Notes: generated by a model not told the origin, from the sequence alone. 64,000 bases of DNA from Perlabentimonas gracilis (GCF_011174675.1 NZ_JAANIG010000007.1:62001-126000); one strand, 5' to 3'; shown: positions 1 to 8,423, counted from the stretch's first letter. Made by a program: numbers and translations.

Positions 1-31
1 TAAATCACCCAATAGTTTAGCGTGTAACCAG

Positions 32-61
32 TTGCGTTCTATAATAATTTGGTTACTTTTA
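32..61 (+). promoter_or_regulatory. Bacteroidota-type promoter for the lipoprotein nuclease gene
   Basis: TTG at 32-34 is followed by exactly 19 bp and then TACTTTTA at 54-61. This fits the Bacteroidota consensus TTG-N19-TAnnTTTG with one mismatch in the last position. The coding start lies 39 bp downstream. Confidence 0.5.
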
Positions 62-99
62 GGCGTTAATAATAAGTTTTTTACTACCTATTCTTTTTT

Positions 100-1551
100 A
101 TGAAGCATTTAGTTTACAGGTTCTTATCAATTGCAATTATTGCTGCTCTTTTCTCCCTCTCAAGCTGTACAGAAGAAGAAAACACCCATCCAACACTTAC
201 CTCAACCGAGGTCACAAACATCGAAGAGGATACTGCCATTCTTAAAAGTGCTGTCGACAGCGATGGTGGTTTGCAGGTTACTGCACGTGGGTTTTGCTGG
301 AGTATATCAGCCGATCCAACACTTGAAAACAACAACGGCTTTACCCAGGAGGGTGAGGGTGTTGGCGAATTTGCAAGTACAATTTCCCAACTATCGCCCA
401 ACACAAGCTACCAAGTTAGGTCGTATGGAACCAATATGCTGGGAACAGCATATGGTGAGATTCAAACATTCTCAACCTCAATGGCATTGCCTACGGTATC
501 AACCGTAAGCGTTTCTTCTATAACTTGGAATGCAGCCGCGGTAGCAGGTGATGCAACTTCGGGAGGCGGTGGCGACATTACAGAGCGTGGCTTTTGCTGG
601 TCAACAGCAGAAGAACCAACAATTGACGACGAAAAGCTACAGAAGGGCGAAGGGTTGGGAGAGTTCTCACTTGTAGTCGAGAACCTTACTCCAGAGCAAA
701 CATACTACCTTAGAGCCTATGCCATAAATGCAAAGGGTGTTGCCTATGGCGAAACCATTAGCTTCACAACTCTGGAGGAACCTCTAAACGTACCCGACAA
801 TCACCATATGCTACTGGGAAATCCGAGCTCTGCTACCGATGATATTCTTAATGCCAACGACTACCTGATGGTTAAGGATCAGTTCCACCTATCGTACAAC
901 AACACAACTCGAACTGCAAACTGGGTAAGCTGGCATCTTAACACAAGCTATTTGGGTGATGTAGGACGGCAGGATGATTTTAGAACAGACTACTCGCTAC
1001 CATCCAGCTGGTACAGAGTATCTGAAACATCTTATCGCTATTCTGGTTTCGACAGAGGGCATCTCTGCCCAAGCGGAGATCGAACAGCTACGGTAGCGGC
1101 CAATTCAGAAACTTTTCTGATGACCAACATGATGCCACAATCCCCTAATAACAACAGGATAACTTGGGCCGCTCTTGAGACCTACTGCAGAAACCTTGCA
1201 AAATCGGGAAAGGAGCTATACATTGTTGCTGGGCCACACGGACAGGGCGGCACCGGGTCTAATGGATATGCCGAAACTATTGACAATGACAATATTGTTG
1301 TGCCAAGCACTACTTGGAAAATAATTGTGGTGCTTAACAATGGCGACAACGACTTAGAGCGCATAAACACCAACACTCGGGTAATTGCTGTAATTATGCC
1401 CAACACCCAGGATGTTAACAATTATAAATGGTACGATTATAGGGTTAGTGTCAACGATGTGGAGGAGCTAACAGGCTTCGATTTTCTATCGAATGTATCA
1501 ACCAGCATACAGGAGGTAATTGAAGCGGTGGTGGATAATGTTCCCATTTAG
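100..1551 (+). CDS. Secreted DNA/RNA non-specific endonuclease lipoprotein with two FN3-like repeats
   Basis: A 483-residue lipoprotein predicted to cut DNA and RNA outside the cytoplasm. The N-terminus is a lipoprotein signal with lipobox LSSC (Cys23) followed by an acidic TEEE stretch, consistent with surface export in Bacteroidota. Two repeats of about 95 residues follow (about 30-125 and 130-225), each with a 'GGDITERGFCWS'-like segment and a 'Y.LRAYA.N..G.AYGE..SF.T' ending, typical of fibronectin-III-like modules in this phylum. The C-terminal half (about 235-465) is a NUC1-type nuclease: DRGHLCPSGDR carries the catalytic His (about residue 321), and NMMPQ followed by NNNRITW matches the metal-binding Asn region. 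The start ATG at 100 gives a complete signal peptide. A strong terminator follows the stop. The Kelch lipoprotein near the other end of the window has a related N-terminal scaffold. The physiological role (nutrient scavenging, biofilm DNA or competition) is not shown by the sequence. Confidence 0.88.
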   Translation: MKHLVYRFLSIAIIAALFSLSSCTEEENTHPTLTSTEVTNIEEDTAILKSAVDSDGGLQVTARGFCWSISADPTLENNNGFTQEGEGVGEFASTISQLSPNTSYQVRSYGTNMLGTAYGEIQTFSTSMALPTVSTVSVSSITWNAAAVAGDATSGGGGDITERGFCWSTAEEPTIDDEKLQKGEGLGEFSLVVENLTPEQTYYLRAYAINAKGVAYGETISFTTLEEPLNVPDNHHMLLGNPSSATDDILNANDYLMVKDQFHLSYNNTTRTANWVSWHLNTSYLGDVGRQDDFRTDYSLPSSWYRVSETSYRYSGFDRGHLCPSGDRTATVAANSETFLMTNMMPQSPNNNRITWAALETYCRNLAKSGKELYIVAGPHGQGGTGSNGYAETIDNDNIVVPSTTWKIIVVLNNGDNDLERINTNTRVIAVIMPNTQDVNNYKWYDYRVSVNDVEELTGFDFLSNVSTSIQEVIEAVVDNVPI

Positions 1552-1571
1552 CTAAAAAATACTCTTACGTA

Positions 1572-1606
1572 AAAACCCCGCAAACACTTTGTTTGCCGGG
1601 TTTTTT
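1572..1606. terminator. Bidirectional rho-independent terminator
   Basis: An A-run, then ACCCCGCAAAC, loop ACTTT, GTTTGCCGGGT and six T's form an 11-bp stem with one C-C mismatch and T-tracts readable from both strands. It serves the lipoprotein nuclease on the plus strand. On the minus strand it sits directly downstream of the tRNA-Arg 3' remnant, where the ancestral terminator of that tRNA would be expected. Confidence 0.8.
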
Positions 1607-1690
1607 GTAGCCCCACCAAGAATCCCTGCCTGACTGGCTGCTCCAGCAGGCAGGCAGGGAACTTGGATCTATGGTTGATGAAACCGCTAT
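1607..1690 (-). repeat. Degenerate copy of the tRNA-Arg 3' half, interrupted by a 34-bp palindrome
   Basis: Read on the minus strand, this reproduces the intact tRNA-Arg (1982-2056) from the anticodon-stem 5' strand to the discriminator base. 1659-1690 matches 2002-2033 with three differences, and 1607-1624 matches 1984-2001 except at the first base, where the CCA end differs. A 34-bp sequence (1625-1658) splits the copy inside the T-loop. The anticodon loop is altered, the encoded CCA is absent and there is no 5' half, so it cannot be a working tRNA. The stop codon of the neighbouring GIY-YIG gene (1687-1689) lies inside this copy. Confidence 0.9.
1625..1658. repeat. 34-bp GC-rich palindrome inside the tRNA remnant
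   Basis: Arms CCTGCCTGACTGG and CCAGCAGGCAGG pair over 12 bp with one bulged A around a 5-nt loop. It is absent from the intact tRNA, so it was gained by, or persists in, the remnant. Similar CCTGCCTG/CAGGCAGG palindromes occur near 13.9 kb and 60.3 kb. Confidence 0.75.
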
Positions 1691-1953
1691 GCCGTGTTTC
1701 CTTTGCTGGCAAGGATTGCCCGGAGCTTCCTCTTCCCACTGGCCGTCTTGTAGTATTTTTCTTTGGTCCTTGCTTGGCCTGAATCGCCCACGGGTTCTGA
1801 AAAGAAAAGCCGCCAGGGGGTGTAGGGCTTGGTGGATCGAACTTGCCCCTGGTTATGCTGGGTAAGCCTACGTGGAACGTCCTGAGACATGCCCACGTAG
1901 ATGCGGTTACCCTTAAGGCTCACCATTGCATAAACGTAGAAAGGATCGTCCAT
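1687..1953 (-). CDS. Small GIY-YIG nuclease-domain protein (YhbQ-like)
   Basis: An 88-residue single-domain GIY-YIG protein. The YVYAM and IYVG segments correspond to the GIY and YIG motifs, RRLTQHN carries the conserved Arg of the following helix, and TKEKYYK carries the metal-binding Glu, so the catalytic set looks complete. I start at the ATG at 1953; a GTG at 1968 would lie inside the terminator hairpin of the upstream tRNA. The ATG abuts the T-tract of that terminator, leaving almost no leader. The stop TAG is contributed by tRNA-derived sequence (the ATAGCGG of the tRNA remnant). Stand-alone proteins of this family are common in Bacteroidota and their function is largely unknown. The position between a tRNA and its partial duplicate suggests that gene and repeat travelled together; this is inference. 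Confidence 0.85.
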   Translation of the reverse strand: MDDPFYVYAMVSLKGNRIYVGMSQDVPRRLTQHNQGQVRSTKPYTPWRLFFSEPVGDSGQARTKEKYYKTASGKRKLRAILASKGNTA

Positions 1954-1980
1954 AATAAAAAAGGGCACTGAATGCGCCCT
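1951..1980 (-). terminator. Terminator of tRNA-Arg
   Basis: On the minus strand AGGGC.G, loop ATTCA, and C.GCCCT form a short GC stem directly followed by TTTTTTATT, two nucleotides past the encoded CCA of the tRNA. The T-tract touches the start codon of the GIY-YIG gene. Confidence 0.7.
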
Positions 1981-1981
1981 C

Positions 1982-2056
1982 TGGTAGCCCCACCAAGAAT
2001 CGAACTTGGATCTACGGTTTAGGAAACCGCTATTCTATCCATTGAACTATGGGGCC
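1982..2056 (-). tRNA. tRNA-Arg(CCU)
   Basis: A full cloverleaf folds on the minus strand. Acceptor GGCCCCA pairs with TGGGGCT, the anticodon stem GCGGT pairs with ACCGT around loop TTCCTAA with anticodon CCT (plus-strand bases 2021-2023), and the T-stem CCAAG pairs with CTTGG. Discriminator A and an encoded CCA complete 75 nt. It reads AGG codons. Its 3' half is duplicated at 1607-1690. Confidence 0.95.
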
Positions 2057-2249
2057 AACATTTCAGGTCGCAAAAATAAGTCTTTTTTAGTAGCTCAGCA
2101 AATAAAAAAACATTTACAGATTTTAAATGTTATAGTTTAGTATTCAGAAACAAGCATTTCATAAAAAACCAGCTAATTAATTAACATTGCCATAGTGCCA
2201 TCTCAACTAATTTATATATCTTGTTTTTCAAACTTTTTGCCATGCGGTT

Positions 2250-3596
2250 ATGAGAAAAACCCTTCGGTTTGAGCATAAAATAATTATCGCCTACCTGTTA
2301 GTTGGAGGACTGTGGATTCTGTTTTCAGATAAGATGATCCTGCTATTTACCGATGATCTTGCCACCATAAGCCGCTACCAAACCCTGAAGGGTTGGTTCT
2401 ACGTGCTGGTTACCGCAGTTCTATTCTTCCTCATTCTCCGATGGTACATCGTAAGGCTACGCAAAGCGTTAGATAAAGCCCAGGAAAGCGATCTGCTTAA
2501 AACAGCTTTTCTGCAAAATGTGTCGCATGAAATTCGCACCCCCATGAACTCCATCTGTGGGTTCTCCACTCTCCTTGGCCGCGAGGGCATTACGCCCGAA
2601 AAACAAAAACAGTACACAGGAATAATAATCAATAGCAGCAACCAGCTACTTTCAATAGTTAACGATATTCTTTGCATCTCCAATATAGAGACTGGCCAGG
2701 AGTCCGTAAATAAAAACAGCACCCAGGTTGATGCCATTTTTAACGAGGTTTTCAATGCCCTACAACCGCAGACCAAATCGAAAGACGTGACCCTTAAGCT
2801 TAATATCGATAGCCAGCTGATGGATGCTGAGGTTATAACAGATGGCCCCAAGCTTAAACAAATTGTATGGAACTTAGCCAGCAATGCGGTAAAATTCACG
2901 CACAAAGGCGAGGTTGTTATGGGCTGTGCACTGGAGGAAGACCAGCTTAAAATCTACATTACCGACACAGGTATAGGTATTGCCCCCGAAATGCACGAAA
3001 AAGTTTTCGACCGATTTGTACAAGCCGACTCATCAATTCAGCTGAACTATGGCGGAACAGGGCTTGGCCTACCCATTGCAAAGGGATACGTAAATCTACT
3101 TGGTGGTGAAGTAAGGCTTCACTCTGAACCAAATGTGGGTACTAGCGTATCGGTAACAATTCCTGTTCAAGCCACGCCAAATGCCAAATCTAAAGCTGTA
3201 GATAATCGCGATCTTAAACAAGGTGAAAGCCATAAAAACATGGTGATTTTGGTTGCCGAGGACGAGGAGTACAACTATATGTACATTGAGGAGATAATAA
3301 AAAGTATCAACGGAGAGGTAGTTAGGGCAGCTAACGGACAAGAAGCCGTTGATATTTGCGAGAGGAATTCCAATATCGATATGGTAATTATGGATCTGCG
3401 AATGCCCATAATGAATGGGTACGAGGCCACTCAGAGAATTAAAAAGCTACGGCCTAGCCTCCCAATTGTAGCCCACTCCGCCTATAAAGAACCCGAAAGG
3501 CATGGGGATAAACTGAAAGGGGGATTTGACGATTACCTTCCAAAACCATTAAATCAAAAAATTTTAAACGGAATCCTATCGAAGTACAGAAGGTAG
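2250..3596 (+). CDS. Hybrid sensor histidine kinase / response regulator
   Basis: A 448-residue membrane kinase. Two transmembrane helices (about 10-33 and 48-68) bracket a very short extracytoplasmic loop, so no large sensor domain is present. HisKA has the phosphorylated His in NVSHEIRTPMN (His93). HATPase_c follows with N-box NLASNAVKF, G1 DTGIGIAP and G2 GGTGLGLPIA. A C-terminal receiver (about 330-448) has the acidic pair AEDEE, phospho-acceptor Asp in VIMDLRMP and conserved Lys in YLPKPL. All catalytic residues are present. No DNA-binding output domain or partner regulator is adjacent, so its target lies elsewhere. The signal is unknown. Confidence 0.9.
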   Translation: MRKTLRFEHKIIIAYLLVGGLWILFSDKMILLFTDDLATISRYQTLKGWFYVLVTAVLFFLILRWYIVRLRKALDKAQESDLLKTAFLQNVSHEIRTPMNSICGFSTLLGREGITPEKQKQYTGIIINSSNQLLSIVNDILCISNIETGQESVNKNSTQVDAIFNEVFNALQPQTKSKDVTLKLNIDSQLMDAEVITDGPKLKQIVWNLASNAVKFTHKGEVVMGCALEEDQLKIYITDTGIGIAPEMHEKVFDRFVQADSSIQLNYGGTGLGLPIAKGYVNLLGGEVRLHSEPNVGTSVSVTIPVQATPNAKSKAVDNRDLKQGESHKNMVILVAEDEEYNYMYIEEIIKSINGEVVRAANGQEAVDICERNSNIDMVIMDLRMPIMNGYEATQRIKKLRPSLPIVAHSAYKEPERHGDKLKGGFDDYLPKPLNQKILNGILSKYRR

Positions 3597-3728
3597 TTTT
3601 ATTAATTTCTCCCAAAAAACTCTTAGACAGTACCCAAAATAGTTTATCTGCTCATTTGTGCTAAACGCCCAATCTGCTTAGCTGTTTTTTTAATATCTTT
3701 AAGGTCGAAAACAAACAACTACCTTAAG

Positions 3729-4742
3729 ATGACAACTAAAAGGTTACTAGTGCTTTTCGGGGTTTTACTTATCTCAACTGCCCTACTTGCCCAAACCAAA
3801 ATGCCCTCAATTAGAGAAATGCGTTGGGGACGCGATTACAATCTACATGTGAAGCTCTCAAACGACACCAACTACGTTATGGACGTAAGAGCTCTTCACC
3901 ACACGGGGGAGTTGTCGTTTAATAGCGATGCCGAAGGGGCAACTTACTACCCAGTTAGCCTCGATGAGGAGTTTATTAACCACATAAAGAACCGTAAGCT
4001 CGATAGCGAAAGGCACCAAACCACCGATTCCATTCAGCCCACTACGCGCCCAACCACCCTTTGGTCTGCATTACACGGCACGCTTGGGGGTGGATACGTA
4101 CACTTTGTAAACTGTTTGGTATATGCGCTGGAGTCGAACCACCTTAGGCTCTCCGATCCAATCATGCGCAGGCCCGAAACCAAATGGAAGCCCAAACCCA
4201 TGACCCAATCGTACAAGCGAACCCGCAAGTGGGAGTACTACGTGCCATACGATCAAAAGCAGGCTCAACGGGAGTACAAACTTCGCAAGCGCGAGAACGA
4301 TCTAAGAGACCTGCAAGGGATTCCCGAAAAGTTTTTAGAACTTTTCCTAAGCACTAACCAAAGAAATTACGATAAGCTACGTGCCGAAGGGAAAAAGATG
4401 CAACTTGCTCAAATCGATTTGGTGCGACTGCTGCTGGGGGCAAAATATCTGGGTATCGATCAAATTGAGTTTATACAGCAACGAGTTACCTCCTCTGTAC
4501 TGCTATACAGCGTTAGCAACCTGCCATCGGTTATCATTTTCGACGACTACAAGGCCGCCGTTGCCATGACCCTCGACAAAACGGGTTACAAAATCGATTA
4601 CGTAGTTTTTCAGGATCAAAACCTACTGTCGGATCAGGAGTTTGAAAGCCGTTACCAAATGATTGAAGCAATGATTGAGGCTATTAACGAGGCCAACGAG
4701 AAGGTTTTCCGCAAAAGGCTCTCCAGCTATTACGGATCGTAG
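3729..4742 (+). CDS. Secreted or periplasmic protein of unknown function
   Basis: A 337-residue protein with a signal peptide (MTTKRLLVLFGVLLISTALLAQ, cleavage after about residue 22). The mature part is hydrophilic, with a basic, charged central stretch (about 160-215: KWKPKPMTQSYKRTRKWEYY then many Arg/Lys/Glu) and a helical, partly hydrophobic C-terminal half. I recognise no catalytic motif or repeat. It stands alone between the hybrid kinase and asnS, with a TATCTTTA sequence about 30 bp upstream that resembles a -7 box. Confidence 0.6.
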   Translation: MTTKRLLVLFGVLLISTALLAQTKMPSIREMRWGRDYNLHVKLSNDTNYVMDVRALHHTGELSFNSDAEGATYYPVSLDEEFINHIKNRKLDSERHQTTDSIQPTTRPTTLWSALHGTLGGGYVHFVNCLVYALESNHLRLSDPIMRRPETKWKPKPMTQSYKRTRKWEYYVPYDQKQAQREYKLRKRENDLRDLQGIPEKFLELFLSTNQRNYDKLRAEGKKMQLAQIDLVRLLLGAKYLGIDQIEFIQQRVTSSVLLYSVSNLPSVIIFDDYKAAVAMTLDKTGYKIDYVVFQDQNLLSDQEFESRYQMIEAMIEAINEANEKVFRKRLSSYYGS

Positions 4743-4810
4743 CTCATCAAAAATCATACCCTCCTCTTCGTTCTAAGCACTGAAAAGAGCTGGGTTTTTC
4801 AAAAAATGGT

Positions 4811-4818
4811 TACTTTTG
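4811..4818 (+). promoter_or_regulatory. -7 promoter box upstream of asnS
   Basis: TACTTTTG matches TAnnTTTG perfectly, 60 bp before the asnS start. No TTG is seen at the ideal upstream distance. Confidence 0.5.
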
Positions 4819-4878
4819 TGCATTGCAAAATGATTTTTTGGTCTGGCTCAAATTAGTATTGATAATCAACTTATTAAA

Positions 4879-6276
4879 ATGACACTTAAATCACGTTCAA
4901 AGATTGTAGACCTACTGAAGGGAGGCGTTGTTGGTACTGAGGTAACCGCAAAGGGATGGGTAAGAACTCGCAGGGGGAACAAGAATGTTGCTTTTATCGC
5001 CCTAAACGACGGCTCTACCATACATAATATACAGGTTGTTGCTGATGTGACAACCTTTGGCGACGATTTTCTGAAGGATGTAAATACGGGTGCTTGCATC
5101 ATGGTGGTTGGGCAGCTCGTTGAATCGCCCGGCGCTCAGCAGCCCGTTGAAATTCAGGCAAAAAACATTGAGATTTACGGCAAGGCCGATGCAGCAACCT
5201 ACCCTCTTCAGAAAAAGGGGCACAGCTTGGAGTTCCTACGGGAGATTGCCCACCTTAGGCCACGTACCAACACCTTTGGTGCTGTACTACGTATTCGCCA
5301 CGCCATGGCCTACGCCATTCATAAGTTTTACAACGATAAGGGCTTCTTCTATCTACATACCCCAATTGTTACAGCCTCCGATGCCGAGGGTGCTGGGGCA
5401 ATGTTCAGGGTTACCACCCTCGATATTGAAAACCCACCCCGCAGCGAAGACGGCAAGGTGAACTTTACCGAAGATTTTTTTGGCAAGGAAACCAACCTAA
5501 CCGTATCGGGGCAGCTCGAGGGCGAACTTGGAGCGCTAGCCCTTTCGGAGATTTACACCTTTGGCCCTACCTTCCGCGCCGAGAACTCTAACACACCTCG
5601 TCACCTGGCCGAATTCTGGATGATAGAGCCCGAAATGGCATTCTACGATATTGAGGACAACATGGACTTGGCCGAGGAGTTCCTAAAGTATCTTACCAGC
5701 TACGCCCTTGAGCACTGTAAAGACGATTTGGAATTCCTAAACAAGATGTGGGATAAGGAGCTAATAGAGCGCCTAAACTTTGTAGCCAGCAACAAGTTCG
5801 TTCGCCTAACATATACCGAAGCTGTTGATATCCTCGAAAAAGCCGATCAGAAGTGGGAGTTCCCTGTTTTCTGGGGTGCCGACCTGCAAAGCGAGCACGA
5901 GCGATACTTGGTGGAGAAGCATTTCAAAAAGCCAGTAATCCTTACCAACTACCCAAAGGATATCAAGGCTTTCTATATGAAGCAGAACGACGACGGTAAA
6001 ACCGTGCGTGCCATGGATGTGCTGTTCCCAAAAATTGGTGAGATTATTGGAGGATCACAACGCGAAGAGAACCTTGAGGCCCTAACCACACGTATGGCCG
6101 AGATGAATATACCCCAGGATGAAATGTGGTGGTACATTGATACCAGAAAATTTGGAAGCGCACCCCACAGCGGTTTTGGCCTAGGATTTGAGAGGTTACT
6201 CCTCTTTGTTACCGGAATGAGCAACATTAGAGATGTAATTCCATTCCCTCGTACACCTAATAATTGTGAGTTTTAA
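4879..6276 (+). CDS. asnS: Asparagine--tRNA ligase
   Basis: A 465-residue class II aminoacyl-tRNA synthetase that charges tRNA-Asn in the cytoplasm. The N-terminal OB-fold anticodon-binding domain (about 15-110) begins with [20 protein letters not shown]. Motif 2 is seen as [16 protein letters not shown] and motif 3 as [15 protein letters not shown]. The C-terminus [11 protein letters not shown] is typical of AsnRS. Length is normal for the family. It heads a tight run of genes: rpoN starts 22 bp after its stop. Confidence 0.96.
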   Translation: MTLKSRSKIVDLLKGGVVGTEVTAKGWVRTRRGNKNVAFIALNDGSTIHNIQVVADVTTFGDDFLKDVNTGACIMVVGQLVESPGAQQPVEIQAKNIEIYGKADAATYPLQKKGHSLEFLREIAHLRPRTNTFGAVLRIRHAMAYAIHKFYNDKGFFYLHTPIVTASDAEGAGAMFRVTTLDIENPPRSEDGKVNFTEDFFGKETNLTVSGQLEGELGALALSEIYTFGPTFRAENSNTPRHLAEFWMIEPEMAFYDIEDNMDLAEEFLKYLTSYALEHCKDDLEFLNKMWDKELIERLNFVASNKFVRLTYTEAVDILEKADQKWEFPVFWGADLQSEHERYLVEKHFKKPVILTNYPKDIKAFYMKQNDDGKTVRAMDVLFPKIGEIIGGSQREENLEALTTRMAEMNIPQDEMWWYIDTRKFGSAPHSGFGLGFERLLLFVTGMSNIRDVIPFPRTPNNCEF

Positions 6277-6298
6277 CCACTAACATTACGCCTTTAAA

Positions 6299-7753
6299 AT
6301 GCTTAAGCAAAGGTTACAACAAAAGTTACTACAGAAGCTATCGCCGCAGCAAATACAAGTAATAAAGCTGCTGGAGATACCCACCATGCAGCTTGAGCAA
6401 AGAATTAAGAAGGAGTTGGAGGAAAACCCCACCCTTGAGGAAGGGGTTAACTACGAAGATGAACAGTATCAGGAGGAGAGTGCCAACGAAGAAAAGGATA
6501 GCCAGAACGATGATGAGTTCACGCTAGAGGATTACCTGAACGACGAAGAGATACCCTCGTACCGATTATCATCAAACAACTACTCCAAAGACGATAAGCG
6601 CGAAGAAATCCCCTTTTCAACAGGAATATCGTTCCATGAGCACCTCGAGAACCAGCTTGGGCTTAGAGTCCTCGACCAGCACCAGAAGAATTTAGGGCTA
6701 TACCTAATTGGCAATATTGACGACGACGGCTACTTGCGCAGAAAGCTATCGGCCATTGCCGATGATTTGGCCTTTTCGGCAGGCGTAGAAACCGATGAGG
6801 ATGAGCTGGAGCAGATCCTGTACATCATTCACGATTTTGACCCCGTGGGTGTTGGCGCACGCGACCTGCAGGAGTGCCTCCTAATACAAATACAGAGCAA
6901 GGGTCAAACCGTACCTCAGGTGGCGCTTGCCCGCAAAATACTCAAGTATCATTTCGATGAGTTTACCCGCAAGCACTACGATAAGATACAGAGCAAGCTA
7001 AGCTTAAGCGACGAGCAGTTGAAAGAGGCCATTGACGAAGTACTAAAGCTTAACCCAAAGCCCGGCGGCAGCTTTCATGATCCACACAACCGCATGTCGT
7101 ACCATATTGTTCCCGATTTTATACTCGACCTGGTGGATGGTGAGCTTATTCTTAGCCTTAACGCTAAAAATGTACCCGACCTCAAAATTAACAGGGAGTA
7201 CTCGCATATGCTCGAATCGTACGCTGCCAACCGAAACAATGCATCAAAACAGGAGAAAGAGGCGGTTGCTTTTGTGAAACAAAAGATCGATTCGGCCAAG
7301 TGGTTTATCGACGCCATTAGGCAAAGGCAGAACACCCTGCTATTCACCATGCAGGCCATCATCGAGTACCAAACGGAGTTCTTTAAAACAGGCGACGACA
7401 CCAAGCTTAAGCCGATGATTTTGAAAGATATTGCGGAGGCTACCGGGCTTGATATTTCAACCATATCGCGGGTGGCCAACAGCAAGTACATCCAGACCAA
7501 CTTCGGAATATACTCACTAAAACACTTCTTTAGCGAGGGTATGCAAACCGATTCGGGCGAGGAGGTGTCTACCAAGGAGATTAAAAAAATATTACAGGAT
7601 TGCGTGGGGGCAGAGGATAAGCGTAAACCGCTTACAGACGAGAAGCTAATGGATATCCTTAAGGAAAAAGGATATCCCATTGCCCGCAGAACTGTGGCCA
7701 AATATCGTGAGCAGCTTGGCATACCCGTGGCTCGGCTAAGAAAGGAACTATAG
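6299..7753 (+). CDS. rpoN: RNA polymerase sigma-54 factor
   Basis: A 484-residue sigma-54. Region I is the Gln/Leu-rich N-terminus (LQQKLLQKLSPQQIQVIKLL) that binds enhancer activators, followed by an acidic region II (about 45-100). The core-binding domain follows, and the C-terminus carries the RpoN box ARRTVAKYRE (about 463-472), which recognises the -24 element. Sigma-54 transcription needs AAA+ activators, none of which is in this window. The asnS-rpoN pairing suggests co-transcription with housekeeping genes. Confidence 0.95.
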   Translation: MLKQRLQQKLLQKLSPQQIQVIKLLEIPTMQLEQRIKKELEENPTLEEGVNYEDEQYQEESANEEKDSQNDDEFTLEDYLNDEEIPSYRLSSNNYSKDDKREEIPFSTGISFHEHLENQLGLRVLDQHQKNLGLYLIGNIDDDGYLRRKLSAIADDLAFSAGVETDEDELEQILYIIHDFDPVGVGARDLQECLLIQIQSKGQTVPQVALARKILKYHFDEFTRKHYDKIQSKLSLSDEQLKEAIDEVLKLNPKPGGSFHDPHNRMSYHIVPDFILDLVDGELILSLNAKNVPDLKINREYSHMLESYAANRNNASKQEKEAVAFVKQKIDSAKWFIDAIRQRQNTLLFTMQAIIEYQTEFFKTGDDTKLKPMILKDIAEATGLDISTISRVANSKYIQTNFGIYSLKHFFSEGMQTDSGEEVSTKEIKKILQDCVGAEDKRKPLTDEKLMDILKEKGYPIARRTVAKYREQLGIPVARLRKEL

Positions 7754-7777
7754 TAATTACGAGTCCACTTACAATTA

Positions 7778-8407
7778 ATGTCAACATCTTTTAAAATATC
7801 GAGATTTTTTGCCCAAACCATTTCGGTATTGCTGCACCCTATGCTGATGCCAACCTATGGCCTGCTGGCCATCTTTATTGGCAATAACAGCATGCTGGTT
7901 TTACCCTACGATGCCAAGCGAATTATTCTCATTATTGTTGCCATTAACACGCTTGCACTTCCAATGCTTATTATACCCCTATTCAACAGGATGGGAATTA
8001 TTAAGAGCATACAAATGCATGAGCATAGAGAAAGGATTATCCCCCTTGCTTTTACACTTGTTCCATACATATTTTCATTTTACTTCCTCAAGCGGCTCCC
8101 CATACTTAATGAGGTATCACTTTTTATGCTTGGGGCATCGGTTACTCTTGCCATTGCACTTATGGTTTCCATATGGTGGAAAATTAGCCTTCACATGATG
8201 GGTATTGGAGGTTTGGTAGGGTTATTCTTTGCCCTATCTACTCGCTTTTATTTTGATGTAACCTGGTATTTTATTGCTGCTGTGGTGGTTGCTGGTTTAG
8301 TTGCCTGGGCAAGGCTTGTTCTTAGCACGCACAAACCATCTCAGGTTTACACCGGGTTTATTTTAGGCTGGATTTCGGTTTCTGCATCAATTCTGCTACT
8401 TAGCTAG
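7778..8407 (+). CDS. Multi-spanning membrane protein, degenerate PAP2-like
   Basis: A 209-residue protein with about six hydrophobic segments. Near the C-terminus, ARLVLSTHKPSQ resembles PAP2 motif 3 (Arg, five residues, His, three residues, Asp), but the final Asp is Gln and I find no clear motif 1 (KxxxxxxRP) or PSGH motif 2. It could be a distant, non-catalytic or altered relative of lipid phosphatases. It sits 24 bp after rpoN and 16 bp before the lipocalin, so it is probably co-transcribed with them. Confidence 0.6.
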   Translation: MSTSFKISRFFAQTISVLLHPMLMPTYGLLAIFIGNNSMLVLPYDAKRIILIIVAINTLALPMLIIPLFNRMGIIKSIQMHEHRERIIPLAFTLVPYIFSFYFLKRLPILNEVSLFMLGASVTLAIALMVSIWWKISLHMMGIGGLVGLFFALSTRFYFDVTWYFIAAVVVAGLVAWARLVLSTHKPSQVYTGFILGWISVSASILLLS

Positions 8408-8423
8408 CAAAAGTGAATACGTT

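Noticed and set aside
1607-1690. Second functional tRNA
   Set aside because: It lacks the 5' half and the CCA end and is interrupted by a 34-bp insertion, so no cloverleaf can form.
2399-2905. 168-codon open frame antisense to the hybrid kinase
   Set aside because: It overlaps the conserved HisKA/HATPase region and has no protein signature.
7075-7821. 248-codon open frame antisense to rpoN
   Set aside because: It is the mirror of a strongly conserved sigma-54 gene; composition is Ser/Leu-rich as expected of an antisense shadow.
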